Part shown: positions 33,419 through 41,939 of the stretch, piece by piece
Layout: every line of letters begins with the position of its first letter
Position numbering within the stretch: position 1 is the first letter of the stretch
Source of the DNA: Synechococcales cyanobacterium CNB
GTDB lineage: Bacteria > Planctomycetota > Phycisphaerae > Phycisphaerales > UBA1924
Assembly: GCA_030263455.1 (NCBI GenBank)
Contig: SZOZ01000002.1
Location: 434,001 to 498,000, forward strand
DNA: 64,000 bases
Direction of reading: 5' to 3'
Position numbers and translations under genes: made by a program
The notes under the pieces: model-generated
The model's input: the letters and a program-made list of their open reading frames with translations, nothing else
Told to the model about the DNA's origin: nothing
Databases searched by the model: none

Positions 33419-35251
33419 TCAGGCTTCTTCGAGGGCGTCGCGGTAGCGTTGCATGACGTCGGCACGGGTAACGAGGGCGAGAGGTCGCCGCTCGTCGTTG
33501 TCGTTGACGACGACGAGGCTGGCGGCGTCGCAGGCGGCGAAGCGGTCAAGGGCCGCTTCGAGTGTCTCGTCGGGGAGCAAGGGGGGAACATCGTCGCGCA
33601 TGAGTTCGGCGACCAAGAGCAGCGGGATCGCCTCGCGGTCGATGAGCGCCGTGCGCACGTCCAGCCCCGTGACCATCCCGACGTACCGCCCGCGCTCGTC
33701 CACCACGGGGAAGTCCGGCGTGTCGTAGACCGCGTGCATGGCGACGAGCTTCGAGACGGGGTCGGAGGGATAGACCGGCTCGGGCGGGAGCGCGGTTTGC
33801 TTCACGCCGCGGACGTGGACGCGGCGCAGGACCGTGAGGTCGCGCGAGCGGCCGACGCGCAGGCCCGAGCGGCGCAGTCGGAAGGTGTAGATCGAGTCGC
33901 GGTCGAGGAGTTGCGCGACGACGGTGGCGAGCACCGCCGCGAGCATCACCGGCAGCATGACGTAGATGTTGCGCGTGAGTTCGAAGAGCAGGAGAATGGC
34001 GGTCAACGGCGCGTGGGACGACGCGGCGAGAACGGCGGCCATGCCGACCAGGGCGTACGAGGCGGGCGTCGAGCCTTCGGGGATGAGGTGCAGGAGCTCC
34101 AGCGTCAGGCCGAGCGCACCGCCCGCGGTCGCGCCGAGGAACAGGCTCGGCGCGAAGACGCCGCCTGAGCCGCCCGAGGCGAGCGTGAACGTGGTAGCGA
34201 CGGCCTTGAAGAGTATGAGCAGCAGGAGGAGCGCGAGCACGGCAAATCGCGCGTCCGTGCCATCCGAGCCGAGGTAATAAGTATCGGGGGCCAACAGGCG
34301 GTGGATCGGCTCGTAGCCGTTGGCGAAGAAGGCTGGCGCGGGGCCTCGGGTGAGCGAGGCCGTACCGAGGGCGTGTTCGAGCGCGACGTAGGCGATGGCG
34401 AGCGCGCCGAGGGCGAGGCCGCCGGTCACCGGCTTCAGGAGAGGGTGGATGCGCCAGGCGTCGTACAGGTCTTCACCCTTGTGAAGGAGGCGTTGAAAGG
34501 CGACAGCGACCAGGCCGCAGATGCCGCCGAGGAAGACATACGACGGGAGTTCCTGCGGCGTGAACTCGAGAGCGTGAAGGGTCTCTTCGACAGTGAAGAT
34601 GGCTTCGTTGTCGCCGAGGACGGCCTGTGTCGTGACGGCGGAAAACACGGAGGCAACAACGATGGGCGTGAATGCGCGGAGGGAGAAGTCACGGAGCAGG
34701 ACTTCGAGCACGAAGATCACGCCGGCGATGGGTGCGTTGAAGATGGAGGAGATGCCCGCGGCCGCGCCGCAGCCGACGAGAACGGACATCTGCTCGCGCG
34801 AGACGCCGAGGCGCTGGCCGACGACTGAGCCTGCGGTGGCGCCGATCTGAACGATGGGGCCTTCGGTGCCGGCCGACCCGCCGGAGCCGACGGTGAGGAT
34901 GGAGGTGGCCACCTTGACGATGCCGGTGCGCCAGGGGAGGAACCCTCCGCGGGTGATGAGGGCGCGCATGACCTGCGGGACACCGTGGCCTTTGGCCTCG
35001 GTGGCGAAGTAGTGGACAAGGACACCCGTGGCGGCCAGACCGACGGTGGGAAGGACGACGAGGCCGACGGGACCGAGACGGGCCTCGAGAGTGTGGGCGG
35101 AGTCGAAGGCGCGGTGCAGCAGCCAGTCGAAGCCGATGGCCGCAAGCCCCGTAAGCGTGCCGACGAGCGCGCCGATGATGATGAGATACCACTCCTCGCG
35201 GAAGCCGAGTCGCTTGAGAGCGCGGCGGATGGAGGCGGTGAGCGCGGCCAT
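33419..35251 (-). CDS. ClC-family chloride channel/antiporter with C-terminal CBS pair
   Basis: The 610-residue protein has the ClC membrane core (about residues 15-430). Motifs include KGHGVPQV, GSGGSAGTEGP with the gating glutamate retained, and GGSGGVFAPSLFLGA. Two CBS domains follow (about residues 465-600, with DFPVVDERGRYVGMVT and LVVVNDNDERR), which probably bind adenine nucleotides. A retained gating Glu suggests H+/Cl- exchange rather than a channel. The ATG at 35251 is preceded by TACAGT 10 bases upstream without a Shine-Dalgarno; a GTG at 35263 is less likely. It ends close to the thioredoxin terminator. Confidence 0.9.
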   Translation of the reverse strand: MAALTASIRRALKRLGFREEWYLIIIGALVGTLTGLAAIGFDWLLHRAFDSAHTLEARLGPVGLVVLPTVGLAATGVLVHYFATEAKGHGVPQVMRALITRGGFLPWRTGIVKVATSILTVGSGGSAGTEGPIVQIGATAGSVVGQRLGVSREQMSVLVGCGAAAGISSIFNAPIAGVIFVLEVLLRDFSLRAFTPIVVASVFSAVTTQAVLGDNEAIFTVEETLHALEFTPQELPSYVFLGGICGLVAVAFQRLLHKGEDLYDAWRIHPLLKPVTGGLALGALAIAYVALEHALGTASLTRGPAPAFFANGYEPIHRLLAPDTYYLGSDGTDARFAVLALLLLLILFKAVATTFTLASGGSGGVFAPSLFLGATAGGALGLTLELLHLIPEGSTPASYALVGMAAVLAASSHAPLTAILLLFELTRNIYVMLPVMLAAVLATVVAQLLDRDSIYTFRLRRSGLRVGRSRDLTVLRRVHVRGVKQTALPPEPVYPSDPVSKLVAMHAVYDTPDFPVVDERGRYVGMVTGLDVRTALIDREAIPLLLVAELMRDDVPPLLPDETLEAALDRFAACDAASLVVVNDNDERRPLALVTRADVMQRYRDALEEA

Positions 35252-35261
35252 GCTCGCCCGC

Positions 35262-35267
35262 ACTGTA
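35262..35267 (-). promoter_or_regulatory. -10-like TACAGT before the ClC gene
   Basis: On the minus strand TACAGT ends 10 bases before the ATG at 35251. There is no Shine-Dalgarno, consistent with a leaderless start. Confidence 0.3.
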
Positions 35268-35341
35268 TCGGGCGGGATGGGCGGGGCGCGGCGAAGTCTG
35301 AAAAGCGAGCGAGTTGAGGGGGCGCTCCGTGGCGGATGCGT

Positions 35342-35620
35342 TCAGGGCGCGCGCCGGTCCTCCATCGCCTCGGCAACGGGACGGTCGGGGGACGCTGGAG
35401 TGGGCGCCGTGGGAACCGAGGTCGTGGACACAGCGGTCGGCGTCCCGGCGGGAGCATCGAAGCCGCGGACCACGCGCGGCGCGGGGCCTTCGGGGGGCTT
35501 CGTGCGGCCGAAGCGCCTGTGCTCCTCGTCGGCCCACTGGTCGGCGATCTTCCACCACAAGAGGATGAACGGCACGCCCAGCACGGCGACGACCACGGTG
35601 GTAACGATGATCTCGGTCAT
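35342..35620 (-). CDS. Small single-pass membrane protein
   Basis: The 92-residue protein starts with one hydrophobic helix (IIVTTVVVAVLGVPFILLWW) followed by a cytoplasmic tail rich in Pro, Ala and Thr. The ATG at 35620 (MTEIIVTT) directly precedes the helix; an open extension to 35683 is not supported by composition. It lies 91 bases upstream of the ClC gene on the same strand and may share regulation with it. No family is recognised. Confidence 0.5.
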   Translation of the reverse strand: MTEIIVTTVVVAVLGVPFILLWWKIADQWADEEHRRFGRTKPPEGPAPRVVRGFDAPAGTPTAVSTTSVPTAPTPASPDRPVAEAMEDRRAP

Positions 35621-35734
35621 GGGCGGGGCTGTTGGTGGTGCGCAGACAGGATGCCGGTGGGCTTCGTGGTTGCGACCGGTCATGCTAGCCGAGAACGTGC
35701 GCGTCGCCGTTGACGCGCGCCGTTTGTTTGGTTA

Positions 35735-36097
35735 TTGTTCGTATCAAGAGGGAGCCGGGAACTCGCGGAAGAGCTAGGAGTTGAACTGCCCGACAAGCAT
35801 CGGGTTTCGCTCATCGGGTTGGCGGCGGATCCTGACGCGGATTCCGGTGCTCAACACCTCGGGGTCGTGTTCGAAACCGAGGTACGTCTCGACAACATTC
35901 AGATCCACAGCCGCTGCGACTTTGCAGAGTTCGTTGGAGCCGGACGATCACACACGATTGAGTTCACACCGATCGAGAAAGTGTTCCGCATCTACGACGA
36001 ACTTGATCCGTGGTCATCTCTCGTCGTATCGAACGACCTCGCCGTCGTCACCGGCCGATCGAAACAGAGTCGGCAGTTGACGCTGACGTTTGGCTGA
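35735..36097 (+). pseudogene. 5'-truncated Nudix-type phosphoesterase remnant
   Basis: The frame begins at or near the second half of a Nudix box: RELAEELGV fits R-E-U-x-E-E-x-G-U, but the preceding G-x5-E part is absent. The rest (HLGVVFETEV, then ELDPWSSLVVSNDL) resembles the COG4112 predicted phosphoesterases as I remember them. Only a TTG at 35735 could start it, and a stop lies in frame a few codons upstream. The base composition is lower in GC than its neighbours. I read this as a horizontally gained or decayed gene missing its N-terminal half. It could be functional only if started elsewhere. Confidence 0.55.
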
Positions 36098-36108
36098 TCC
36101 CGAACACA

Positions 36109-37881
36109 TTACAACTCCACCATCTCCACCTCCGCCTCGTGGCGTGCGGCGGGGGCCGGGAGGGCGACTTCGGAGGCGAAGGCGGTCAGGGCGGGGGTGG
36201 CCCGGGCCATCTCCGCCCGGACCTCGGCCGCATTGAAGAGGCGCGAACGAGGCAGCACCACCTCGGTGGCCTGGGGGACCATGCCGGGCTGCTCGTCCAC
36301 GACGACGACCTTCACGCGGCGGGGCGACGCCAGCGCCTCGCCGTGCAGGACGGCGAGGAGGTCGAAGGCGGTCTGGCCCTCCGAGCGGGCGAACTCGACG
36401 GGCGGGATGGCGGCCTCGAAGGCCTGGAGCAGGCCGCAGGCGTTCTCGAAAGTGCCGGCCTTCTCGGCCCAGGTGCAGCCGGGCAGCACCACGTCCGCGC
36501 CGTCAATCAGCGGGCCGCCGAGCGTGTCGATGAGAACGACGAATCGGCCGTGCCTGCGGTCGGCGGCGTCGGCCAAGGCCCGCGGCGCCCAGTCGCCTTC
36601 GGTGTAGTTGCCGGTGAGGATGACCGCACCGACCTCGTCGCCGGCGATGCGTCGGACGAAGTCGTCGTATTCGAGCGTCTCCCCCCCCACCGCCGCGAGG
36701 ACGCGACGGACACCGCGTGCGTTGGGGGCCTTCTCGGCGTAGACCGTGAAGGCGCGGGGGTCGTCGTCGGCGACGCCGGGTGGGAAGGTCTGGTTTTCGC
36801 CGCGGCAGGGGACGGGGCCGACGCCGAGGATGGCGCGTGGGTCGATCTCGCGGGCGAGGGTGGCAAGCGCCCAGGCGTCCTCGCAGGTGAGCATGGGGCT
36901 GACGAGAAGGGCGAGGCGGCGTCCGCCCTCGGCGGCGCGGCGCAGGCCGTCGATGGCGTCGGCGTAGCAGCGCTCGGAGTCGTCCTCGACGAGCGTGCCG
37001 TACTGGCGTCGCAGGCAGGAGCGGAGTCGGCTGTCGCTGTGGACGTGCTTCCAGCCGTAGCGGACCTCGTCGGTGATCCACCACTTGTTGACGGCCGGGT
37101 TCTCGCGCGGCTTGATGCGGTAGACGCGGCCCTCGTTGTGCTCGATCCAGATGTTGTCGCCGCTGGCGGTGATGCCGTCGATGGAGGGCGTGGAGCGGAG
37201 GAACCAGACGCGCTGGGCGAAGAGGAAGTCCTTGTCGAGGAGCGCGCCGACGGGGCAGAGGTCGATGACGTTCGCGCTCAGTGGGTTGGTGATGCCGATG
37301 CCGGGGAAGACGTCGATCTCTTCCTTGTTGCCGCGGCCGTCGACGTACAGCTCGGCGGTACCCGAGACCTCGCGCGTGAAGCGGACGCAGCGGGTGCACA
37401 TGATGCAGCGGTCGGCGTAGAGGTAGACATGCGGGCCGAGGTTCTTCTTGGGGTTCTTGACCTTCTGCTCTTGGAAGCGGGAGACGCCCCGGCCGTACTT
37501 GAAGGAGTAGTCCTGCAACAGGCACTCGCCTGCCTGATCGCAGACGGGGCAGTCGAGCGGGTGGTTGATGAGCAGGTATTCCATCACCGCCTTCTGGTTC
37601 TGGACGGCCTTGGGCGAGTCGGTGTGGACGACCATGCCGTCGGAGGCGGGGGTCTGGCAGGTGGGGAGGAGCTTGCCGCCCATGAAGGGTTCGAGGCGGT
37701 TCTCGTTGCGGGGATTGGGCGCCCAGACCTCGCCGAGACAGATGCGGCAGGAAGCGACGATGGAGAGGCCGTCGTGGTAGCAGTAGAAGGGGATGTCCAC
37801 GCCTGCGGCGTTGGCGGCCTGAAGGATGGTCTGGCCGGGGGTGAAGGGGCACTGGACGCCGTTGATGGTGACCGTGGGCAT
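36109..37881 (-). CDS. nuoG: NADH-quinone oxidoreductase subunit G-like protein
   Basis: The 590-residue iron-sulfur protein of respiratory complex I carries three cluster sites. A 2Fe-2S ferredoxin domain has Cys34, Cys45, Cys48 and Cys75. The N5-type motif is H-x3-C-x2-C-x5-C (HPLDCPVCDQAGEC, about 106-119). A 4Fe-4S set has CIMCTRC and CPVGA. The C-terminal part is a shortened molybdopterin-oxidoreductase-like domain (TLGGPLIDGADVVLPG). It stands alone here: no other nuo gene is in the window. TACACT ends 8 bases before the ATG without a Shine-Dalgarno. Confidence 0.88.
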   Translation of the reverse strand: MPTVTINGVQCPFTPGQTILQAANAAGVDIPFYCYHDGLSIVASCRICLGEVWAPNPRNENRLEPFMGGKLLPTCQTPASDGMVVHTDSPKAVQNQKAVMEYLLINHPLDCPVCDQAGECLLQDYSFKYGRGVSRFQEQKVKNPKKNLGPHVYLYADRCIMCTRCVRFTREVSGTAELYVDGRGNKEEIDVFPGIGITNPLSANVIDLCPVGALLDKDFLFAQRVWFLRSTPSIDGITASGDNIWIEHNEGRVYRIKPRENPAVNKWWITDEVRYGWKHVHSDSRLRSCLRRQYGTLVEDDSERCYADAIDGLRRAAEGGRRLALLVSPMLTCEDAWALATLAREIDPRAILGVGPVPCRGENQTFPPGVADDDPRAFTVYAEKAPNARGVRRVLAAVGGETLEYDDFVRRIAGDEVGAVILTGNYTEGDWAPRALADAADRRHGRFVVLIDTLGGPLIDGADVVLPGCTWAEKAGTFENACGLLQAFEAAIPPVEFARSEGQTAFDLLAVLHGEALASPRRVKVVVVDEQPGMVPQATEVVLPRSRLFNAAEVRAEMARATPALTAFASEVALPAPAARHEAEVEMVEL

Positions 37882-37889
37882 GGGACGGG

Positions 37890-37942
37890 AGTGTAGGGGA
37901 GAGGCGGTCGCGTGCCACGAGGGGCCGCGCGTCGGATAGCCT
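37890..37942. promoter_or_regulatory. Compact divergent promoter region of nuoG and hisS
   Basis: The two start codons are only 68 bases apart. On the minus strand TACACT (37890-37895) ends 8 bases before nuoG. On the plus strand TAGCCT (37937-37942) ends 7 bases before hisS. Both genes lack a Shine-Dalgarno. Confidence 0.4.
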
Positions 37943-37949
37943 TGCGGGC

Positions 37950-39404
37950 ATGTCGGACACGGGGTCGAAGCAGGGGACGCCGATGCAGGGCCCGCGCGGG
38001 ACGCGCGACCTCTACCCGGCCGAGGCGGCGCGGCGTCGGTGGATCACCGAGCGATGGCGCGAGGTGGCGGTGCGGCACGGGTTCGAGGAAGTGGACGGGC
38101 CGACCTTCGAGGAATCCGACCTGTACGCGGTCAAGAGCGGCGAGGGCATCCTCGGCGAGTTGTTCCAGGCGTACTCGGGCAAGAGCCACGACGAGGTCGA
38201 GCGGGTGAAAGCGACTGGGCGCGCGCCCTATGCGATGCGTCCGGAGTTCACGCCGACGCTGGTGCGGATGTACGCGGCCCGGGCTGCGGGGCTGCCCAAG
38301 CCGTGCAAGTGGTTCCAGATCGGGCCGTTTTTCCGGGCGGAGCGGCCGCAGCGGGGGCGACTGCGGGAGTTCTTGCAGTGGAACTGCGATGTGCTGGGGC
38401 TGGACGTGCCCGTGGAGAAGCGGAACGCGGAGGACGCAGAGGCAGAAGCGGAGGTCGCGGAGGCGAAAGCGAGGATGGACGGGGAACTCCTCTGCCTCCT
38501 GATCGACTACTTCTCACATGTCGGGCTGTCCTCACAAGAGGTGATCATCAGGTTCAACAGCCGCTCGATCGTTGAACGCAAGATGAACGCTCTCGGCATC
38601 CCTGACGACAAGCGACCTCGCGTGCTTGCGTTGATCGACGCGGCTTCAAAGCTGGAGTCGGGAGAGTTGTCGGCGCGCCTGCGCGACCTGGGTTTGGACG
38701 AGGGGGCGTTTTCGCGGCTCTTCGGCAGACCGCTTGTGGGCGAATCGATCATCATGGGTGACTCGGACGTTCTCGGGTTCGTCGGCGATATCGTTGCTGC
38801 CGTTCCGTTCAACGACTGCGCGGATTGGCTTCGATATGACCCGGGCATCGTCCGCGGCCTTGCGTACTACACGGGCACCGTGTTCGAAGTGATCGCCGAG
38901 GGAGAGCGGGCGGTGGCAGGGGGGGGGCGGTACGACAACCTGGTGGAGTTGTTCGGCGGGCCGCCGACGCCGGCGGTGGGGTTCGCGATGGGCGATGTGG
39001 TGCTGGCGAACCTGCTGCAGGACAAGGGGCTGATGCCGAGCGATGCGGAGTTGATGGGGCTGGTGGGGCAGACGCCGGACGTGTTCGTGCTGGGGAACGG
39101 GACGGAGGAGGCGGAGAGGCAGGTGCGGCCGCTGGTTGCCGCCCTCCGCCGCGGCTCACCCTCGCCCCAGGACTCAAGGCACAGGACGCAAGACTCACTC
39201 CACGTCCGCCACTCGTACAAGGCGACGAAGAACGTCGGGAAGTTGCTGAAGGAGGCGGCGCAGCAGGGGGCGCGGTTCGCGGTGATCGTCGAGAGCGGGG
39301 CCGATGCGACGGTGAAGGACCTGCGCACGGGCGAGCAGTGGCCGGATCGCGTGCCGATCGGCGATGTGGGGCGTCGCATCGCGGAGCGGGTGCGTGGCGG
39401 ATAG
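37950..39404 (+). CDS. hisS: Histidyl-tRNA synthetase
   Basis: This enzyme charges tRNA-His. The 484-residue class II synthetase has GPRGTRDLYPAE (14-25), motif 2 FRAERPQRGRLREF (about 128-141), the histidine loop GLAYYTGTVFEV and motif 3 AGGGRYDNL. The C-terminal anticodon-binding domain is interrupted at about residues 404-418 by a Ser/Gln/Arg segment coded by a 14-base tandem repeat (39168-39195). The ATG at 37950 has no Shine-Dalgarno, but TAGCCT lies 7 bases upstream. Other ATG codons at 37983 and later cut into the fold. Confidence 0.93.
   Translation: MSDTGSKQGTPMQGPRGTRDLYPAEAARRRWITERWREVAVRHGFEEVDGPTFEESDLYAVKSGEGILGELFQAYSGKSHDEVERVKATGRAPYAMRPEFTPTLVRMYAARAAGLPKPCKWFQIGPFFRAERPQRGRLREFLQWNCDVLGLDVPVEKRNAEDAEAEAEVAEAKARMDGELLCLLIDYFSHVGLSSQEVIIRFNSRSIVERKMNALGIPDDKRPRVLALIDAASKLESGELSARLRDLGLDEGAFSRLFGRPLVGESIIMGDSDVLGFVGDIVAAVPFNDCADWLRYDPGIVRGLAYYTGTVFEVIAEGERAVAGGGRYDNLVELFGGPPTPAVGFAMGDVVLANLLQDKGLMPSDAELMGLVGQTPDVFVLGNGTEEAERQVRPLVAALRRGSPSPQDSRHRTQDSLHVRHSYKATKNVGKLLKEAAQQGARFAVIVESGADATVKDLRTGEQWPDRVPIGDVGRRIAERVRGG
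39168..39195 (+). repeat. 14-base tandem repeat inside hisS
   Basis: CAGGACTCAAGGCA is followed directly by CAGGACGCAAGACT, two 14-base units matching at 11 positions. They encode the low-complexity insert in the anticodon-binding domain. Since 28 bases are not a multiple of three, flanking bases must complete the frame. Confidence 0.55.
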
Positions 39405-39535
39405 AACGCACGGCGCGCCTTCGTGCTGATCGCGGAATGCGGTTGTGCGTTGTTGCCGGAAGCAGAGGAGAAGCCGCACGGAAAGGCGGGGCATAGGCGG
39501 CACAAGGATGTCTCCGGATCGGAGTGCGGCCTGCA

Positions 39536-39732
39536 ACGCCGAAGGCGTGCCATAGCCGGAGCCGGGGGCAACGCCCTTGGTGCGGTGCATTGTGCGTTGC
39601 GAGCCGCATCGCGTCGGGCGAACGGGGGCGGCGCGCACGACGGGTTGGCACGCCCTTGCAGGGCTTGTCCGGTGGCGGGTCTCGGTCCAGGGGCGTTGCC
39701 CCTGGCTCGGGCTGGTTCACGCCTTTGGCGTG
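39536..39732. repeat. Multi-hairpin intergenic element (516-base gap after hisS)
   Basis: The gap between hisS and the phosphatase gene (39405-39920) holds no convincing gene but a chain of short palindromes. They are ACGCC-GAA-GGCGT (39536-39548), GCCCT-TGC-AGGGC (39652-39664), CCAGGGGC-GTT-GCCCCTGG (39687-39705) and CACGCC-TTT-GGCGTG (39718-39732). Such runs are typical of interspersed multi-hairpin repeats in planctomycete genomes. The TTGCAGG core also occurs in the leaders at 367 and 29188. It may be an RNA-structure or recombination element. Confidence 0.6.
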
Positions 39733-39920
39733 GGTCAGAGACCAAGCGGGTCGCCCGTGCGCGCTCGGATGGCTGTCGATGGATTGCGTGCGGCAAGTGC
39801 GCGGACGAGCGTGGGAAGGAGGGGTAGGGGCGAAGCCGCCACGGAGTGGCGGGGTACCCAAGACAGAGGCGCCACGGAGCGAGCGGGTACTCGATTCGCA
39901 CGAACTTCGTGGAATCAGCG

Positions 39921-40883
39921 TCACTCGGACGGTTCGTCGCGGTCCCGTCCTGTGTGGTTCGCGCGGTCGAAGAACGCGCCGAGCACGTTGGTCGTGTTGA
40001 TCTCGGGGAGCGAGAGCGGGCGGTCGCGGCGGACGAGCGCGCTCCCCACGTCGCGTGCGATGCGCACGACCGTGCCGACACCCGACAGCACGGACGCTCT
40101 CGGGCGGTGCTCGTTGGGTCGAACGAGGAGGAGCGTCATGTCGTCGACCGCGTCGCGGCCGCCGGCGCGGTCGGCGAGCGCGCCGAGGAGGGCGGGGATA
40201 AGGGCTTCCGGGCGTGACGCGTCGAGGCGGGCGAGGAGGTCGAGCAGGCCGGCCTGGCCGAGGAGGCGTCCGTCGGCGGTCGGCATCTCGGTGACGGCAT
40301 CGGTGTAGAAGAGCGTGAGGTCGCGCCTGCCTAGGTGCACGCGCACCTGCCCGAAGGTGGCGTCCTCGATGCCGAGCGGGATGTCCGACGCCGCGACGGC
40401 TGTGTCGGGGGGCGGGGCGATGAACTCCCACGCCCCTCGCGCGGCGCGGTAGAGCGCGGCGGGCGGGTGGCCCGCGGAGGTGATCGCGAGGTCGGACGTG
40501 GGCGTCCAGACCGTGGCGACGGAGGCGGTGGCGAACTGGCCGATGCGGGCCAGGCCGACGAACTCGCGGTTCAGGTCCGCGACGAATCGGCGTTGATCGA
40601 CGTAGTTGACGTAGCGGCGGAGGAGTTGGCGGAGGCGCTCGGCGGCGTCCGCGACGGCCGCGCCGTGCCCGCTCACGTCCGCGACGAGGAGGCGGATGAC
40701 GCGGCCGGTGACGCAGGACGAGAGATAGTGAATGTCGCCGCCCTCGGCGTCGCCCTCGACGGGGCGGCTGAAGACCCAGGCGTCCAGGCCGGGCATGTTG
40801 ACGGCGTGATCGACGGCCCGGTTCCCGCCCCACACCTCGAGGCACTGCATGGTGCGCGGGCCTTGGGCGGTCGCGTCCGGCAT
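39921..40883 (-). CDS. SpoIIE/PP2C-type serine phosphatase
   Basis: The 320-residue protein has a PP2C-fold SpoIIE domain with metal-binding LVADVSGHG (about residues 68-76), SAGHPPA (about 135-141), FYTDAVTE and DDMTLLLVR. Such proteins dephosphorylate anti-sigma-factor antagonists in partner-switching cascades or act in other signalling. No sensor domain is fused beyond a short N-terminus, and no partner gene lies next to it. The ATG at 40883 follows TACGCT by 6 bases with no Shine-Dalgarno; the open frame upstream is rejected. Confidence 0.85.
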   Translation of the reverse strand: MPDATAQGPRTMQCLEVWGGNRAVDHAVNMPGLDAWVFSRPVEGDAEGGDIHYLSSCVTGRVIRLLVADVSGHGAAVADAAERLRQLLRRYVNYVDQRRFVADLNREFVGLARIGQFATASVATVWTPTSDLAITSAGHPPAALYRAARGAWEFIAPPPDTAVAASDIPLGIEDATFGQVRVHLGRRDLTLFYTDAVTEMPTADGRLLGQAGLLDLLARLDASRPEALIPALLGALADRAGGRDAVDDMTLLLVRPNEHRPRASVLSGVGTVVRIARDVGSALVRRDRPLSLPEINTTNVLGAFFDRANHTGRDRDEPSE

Positions 40884-40889
40884 GGCCAG

Positions 40890-40895
40890 AGCGTA
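40890..40895 (-). promoter_or_regulatory. -10-like TACGCT before the phosphatase gene
   Basis: On the minus strand TACGCT ends 6 bases before the ATG at 40883. It fits the leaderless pattern seen at seven other starts in this window. Confidence 0.3.
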
Positions 40896-40993
40896 GCGTG
40901 GCGGGCGGGGTGTCGAGCGGGCGTCGTGCCGCCGACCTGCGGCGGCACGCGACATCGGCGGTTGTCGTATCCTGCGGCCCCCGGGAGCGTGCC

Positions 40994-41902
40994 ATGCAGT
41001 TCGCGTTGATCCTGGTTCTCGCGTTCGCCCTCGGCGCGGTCGCGCTGGGCGCGGAACGCCGGCACCGCCGGCTGCGACGGCGCATCGCGCGGCTGGACCG
41101 GCGCGAGATGGAAATGCTGCACGCGGTCAAGCCGCTCTACGCGTTCCGGGCCGAGGAGCGGCTGCGGGCCGCGGGGCGGGCGGCGCGAATGCCGGTCGAG
41201 TTCCGCTCGCAGTTCGGCGAGGACCTGTTTCTGGACGAGTTGTTCGCGGGGCAGGCGGAGGGGTTTTTCGTCGAGGTCGGCGCGTACGACGGCTACACCT
41301 ACGCGGTGACGTACGCGTTCGAGGCGATGGGGTGGACGGGGCTGCTGGTGGAGGCGGTGCCGTCGCTGCACGCGCTGGCGGCGGCGCGTCGGCCGGGGTC
41401 GCGGGTGGTGAACGCCGCCCTGTCGCGCCGGGGGTCGTCGGGGACGGCTTCGTTCACGCACCTGATCGACTCGCGCGCGCCCGGCGGCGGAGGGGGGGGC
41501 TACGACGCCTCGTCGTTCCTGGACGACCCGGCGGGGCGGGGCTTCACGAAGCGCCCGCCGCGGACGGCGGAGGAGCGGGTCGAGGTGCCGCTGACGACGA
41601 TGGACGACCTGCTGTCGGAGCACTCGGGGGCGATCGACCTGGTGGTGATCGACGTCGAGGGGCACGAGATCGCGCTGCTGGACGGGTTCGACCTGGCGAG
41701 GTTCCGGCCGAGGGTGATCCTGATCGAGGACCACGGGCTGGGGGCGGACCCGACGCTTGCGGAGTATCTGGGGGCGCGGGGGTACGAGCACGTGTGCTGG
41801 CTGTCGTACAACCGGGTGCTGGTGCGCCGCGACGAGGGCGCGCTGCTGGAACGCGCGCGGCGGATCGCGCAGCACACGGCGACGGCAAAGACGGCAGGGT
41901 GA
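40994..41902 (+). CDS. FkbM-family methyltransferase with N-terminal membrane anchor
   Basis: The 302-residue protein has one N-terminal hydrophobic helix (MQFALILVLAFALGAVALG), a basic linker and an FkbM-type SAM-dependent methyltransferase domain. Motifs are SQFGEDLFLDELF, then FFVEVGAYDGYTYAVTYAFE (motif I) and IDLVVIDVEGHE with DVEG typical of FkbM. A Gly run (about residues 160-168) sits in a loop. The likely substrate is a sugar or lipid-linked glycan at the membrane. GGGAG lies 7 bases before the ATG at 40994. It is divergent from the phosphatase gene. Confidence 0.82.
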   Translation: MQFALILVLAFALGAVALGAERRHRRLRRRIARLDRREMEMLHAVKPLYAFRAEERLRAAGRAARMPVEFRSQFGEDLFLDELFAGQAEGFFVEVGAYDGYTYAVTYAFEAMGWTGLLVEAVPSLHALAAARRPGSRVVNAALSRRGSSGTASFTHLIDSRAPGGGGGGYDASSFLDDPAGRGFTKRPPRTAEERVEVPLTTMDDLLSEHSGAIDLVVIDVEGHEIALLDGFDLARFRPRVILIEDHGLGADPTLAEYLGARGYEHVCWLSYNRVLVRRDEGALLERARRIAQHTATAKTAG

Positions 41903-41939
41903 AGCCGGGTGCGCCGTCCGGGTCGTTCCGGCTGTCGGT

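Noticed and set aside
39168..39195. CRISPR-like direct repeats
   Set aside because: Only two adjacent 14-base units without spacers, inside a coding gene. No CRISPR array or cas gene is seen in the window.
39423..39827. Open frames in the multi-hairpin gap
   Set aside because: They run through palindromes, have no ribosome site and no protein-like composition.
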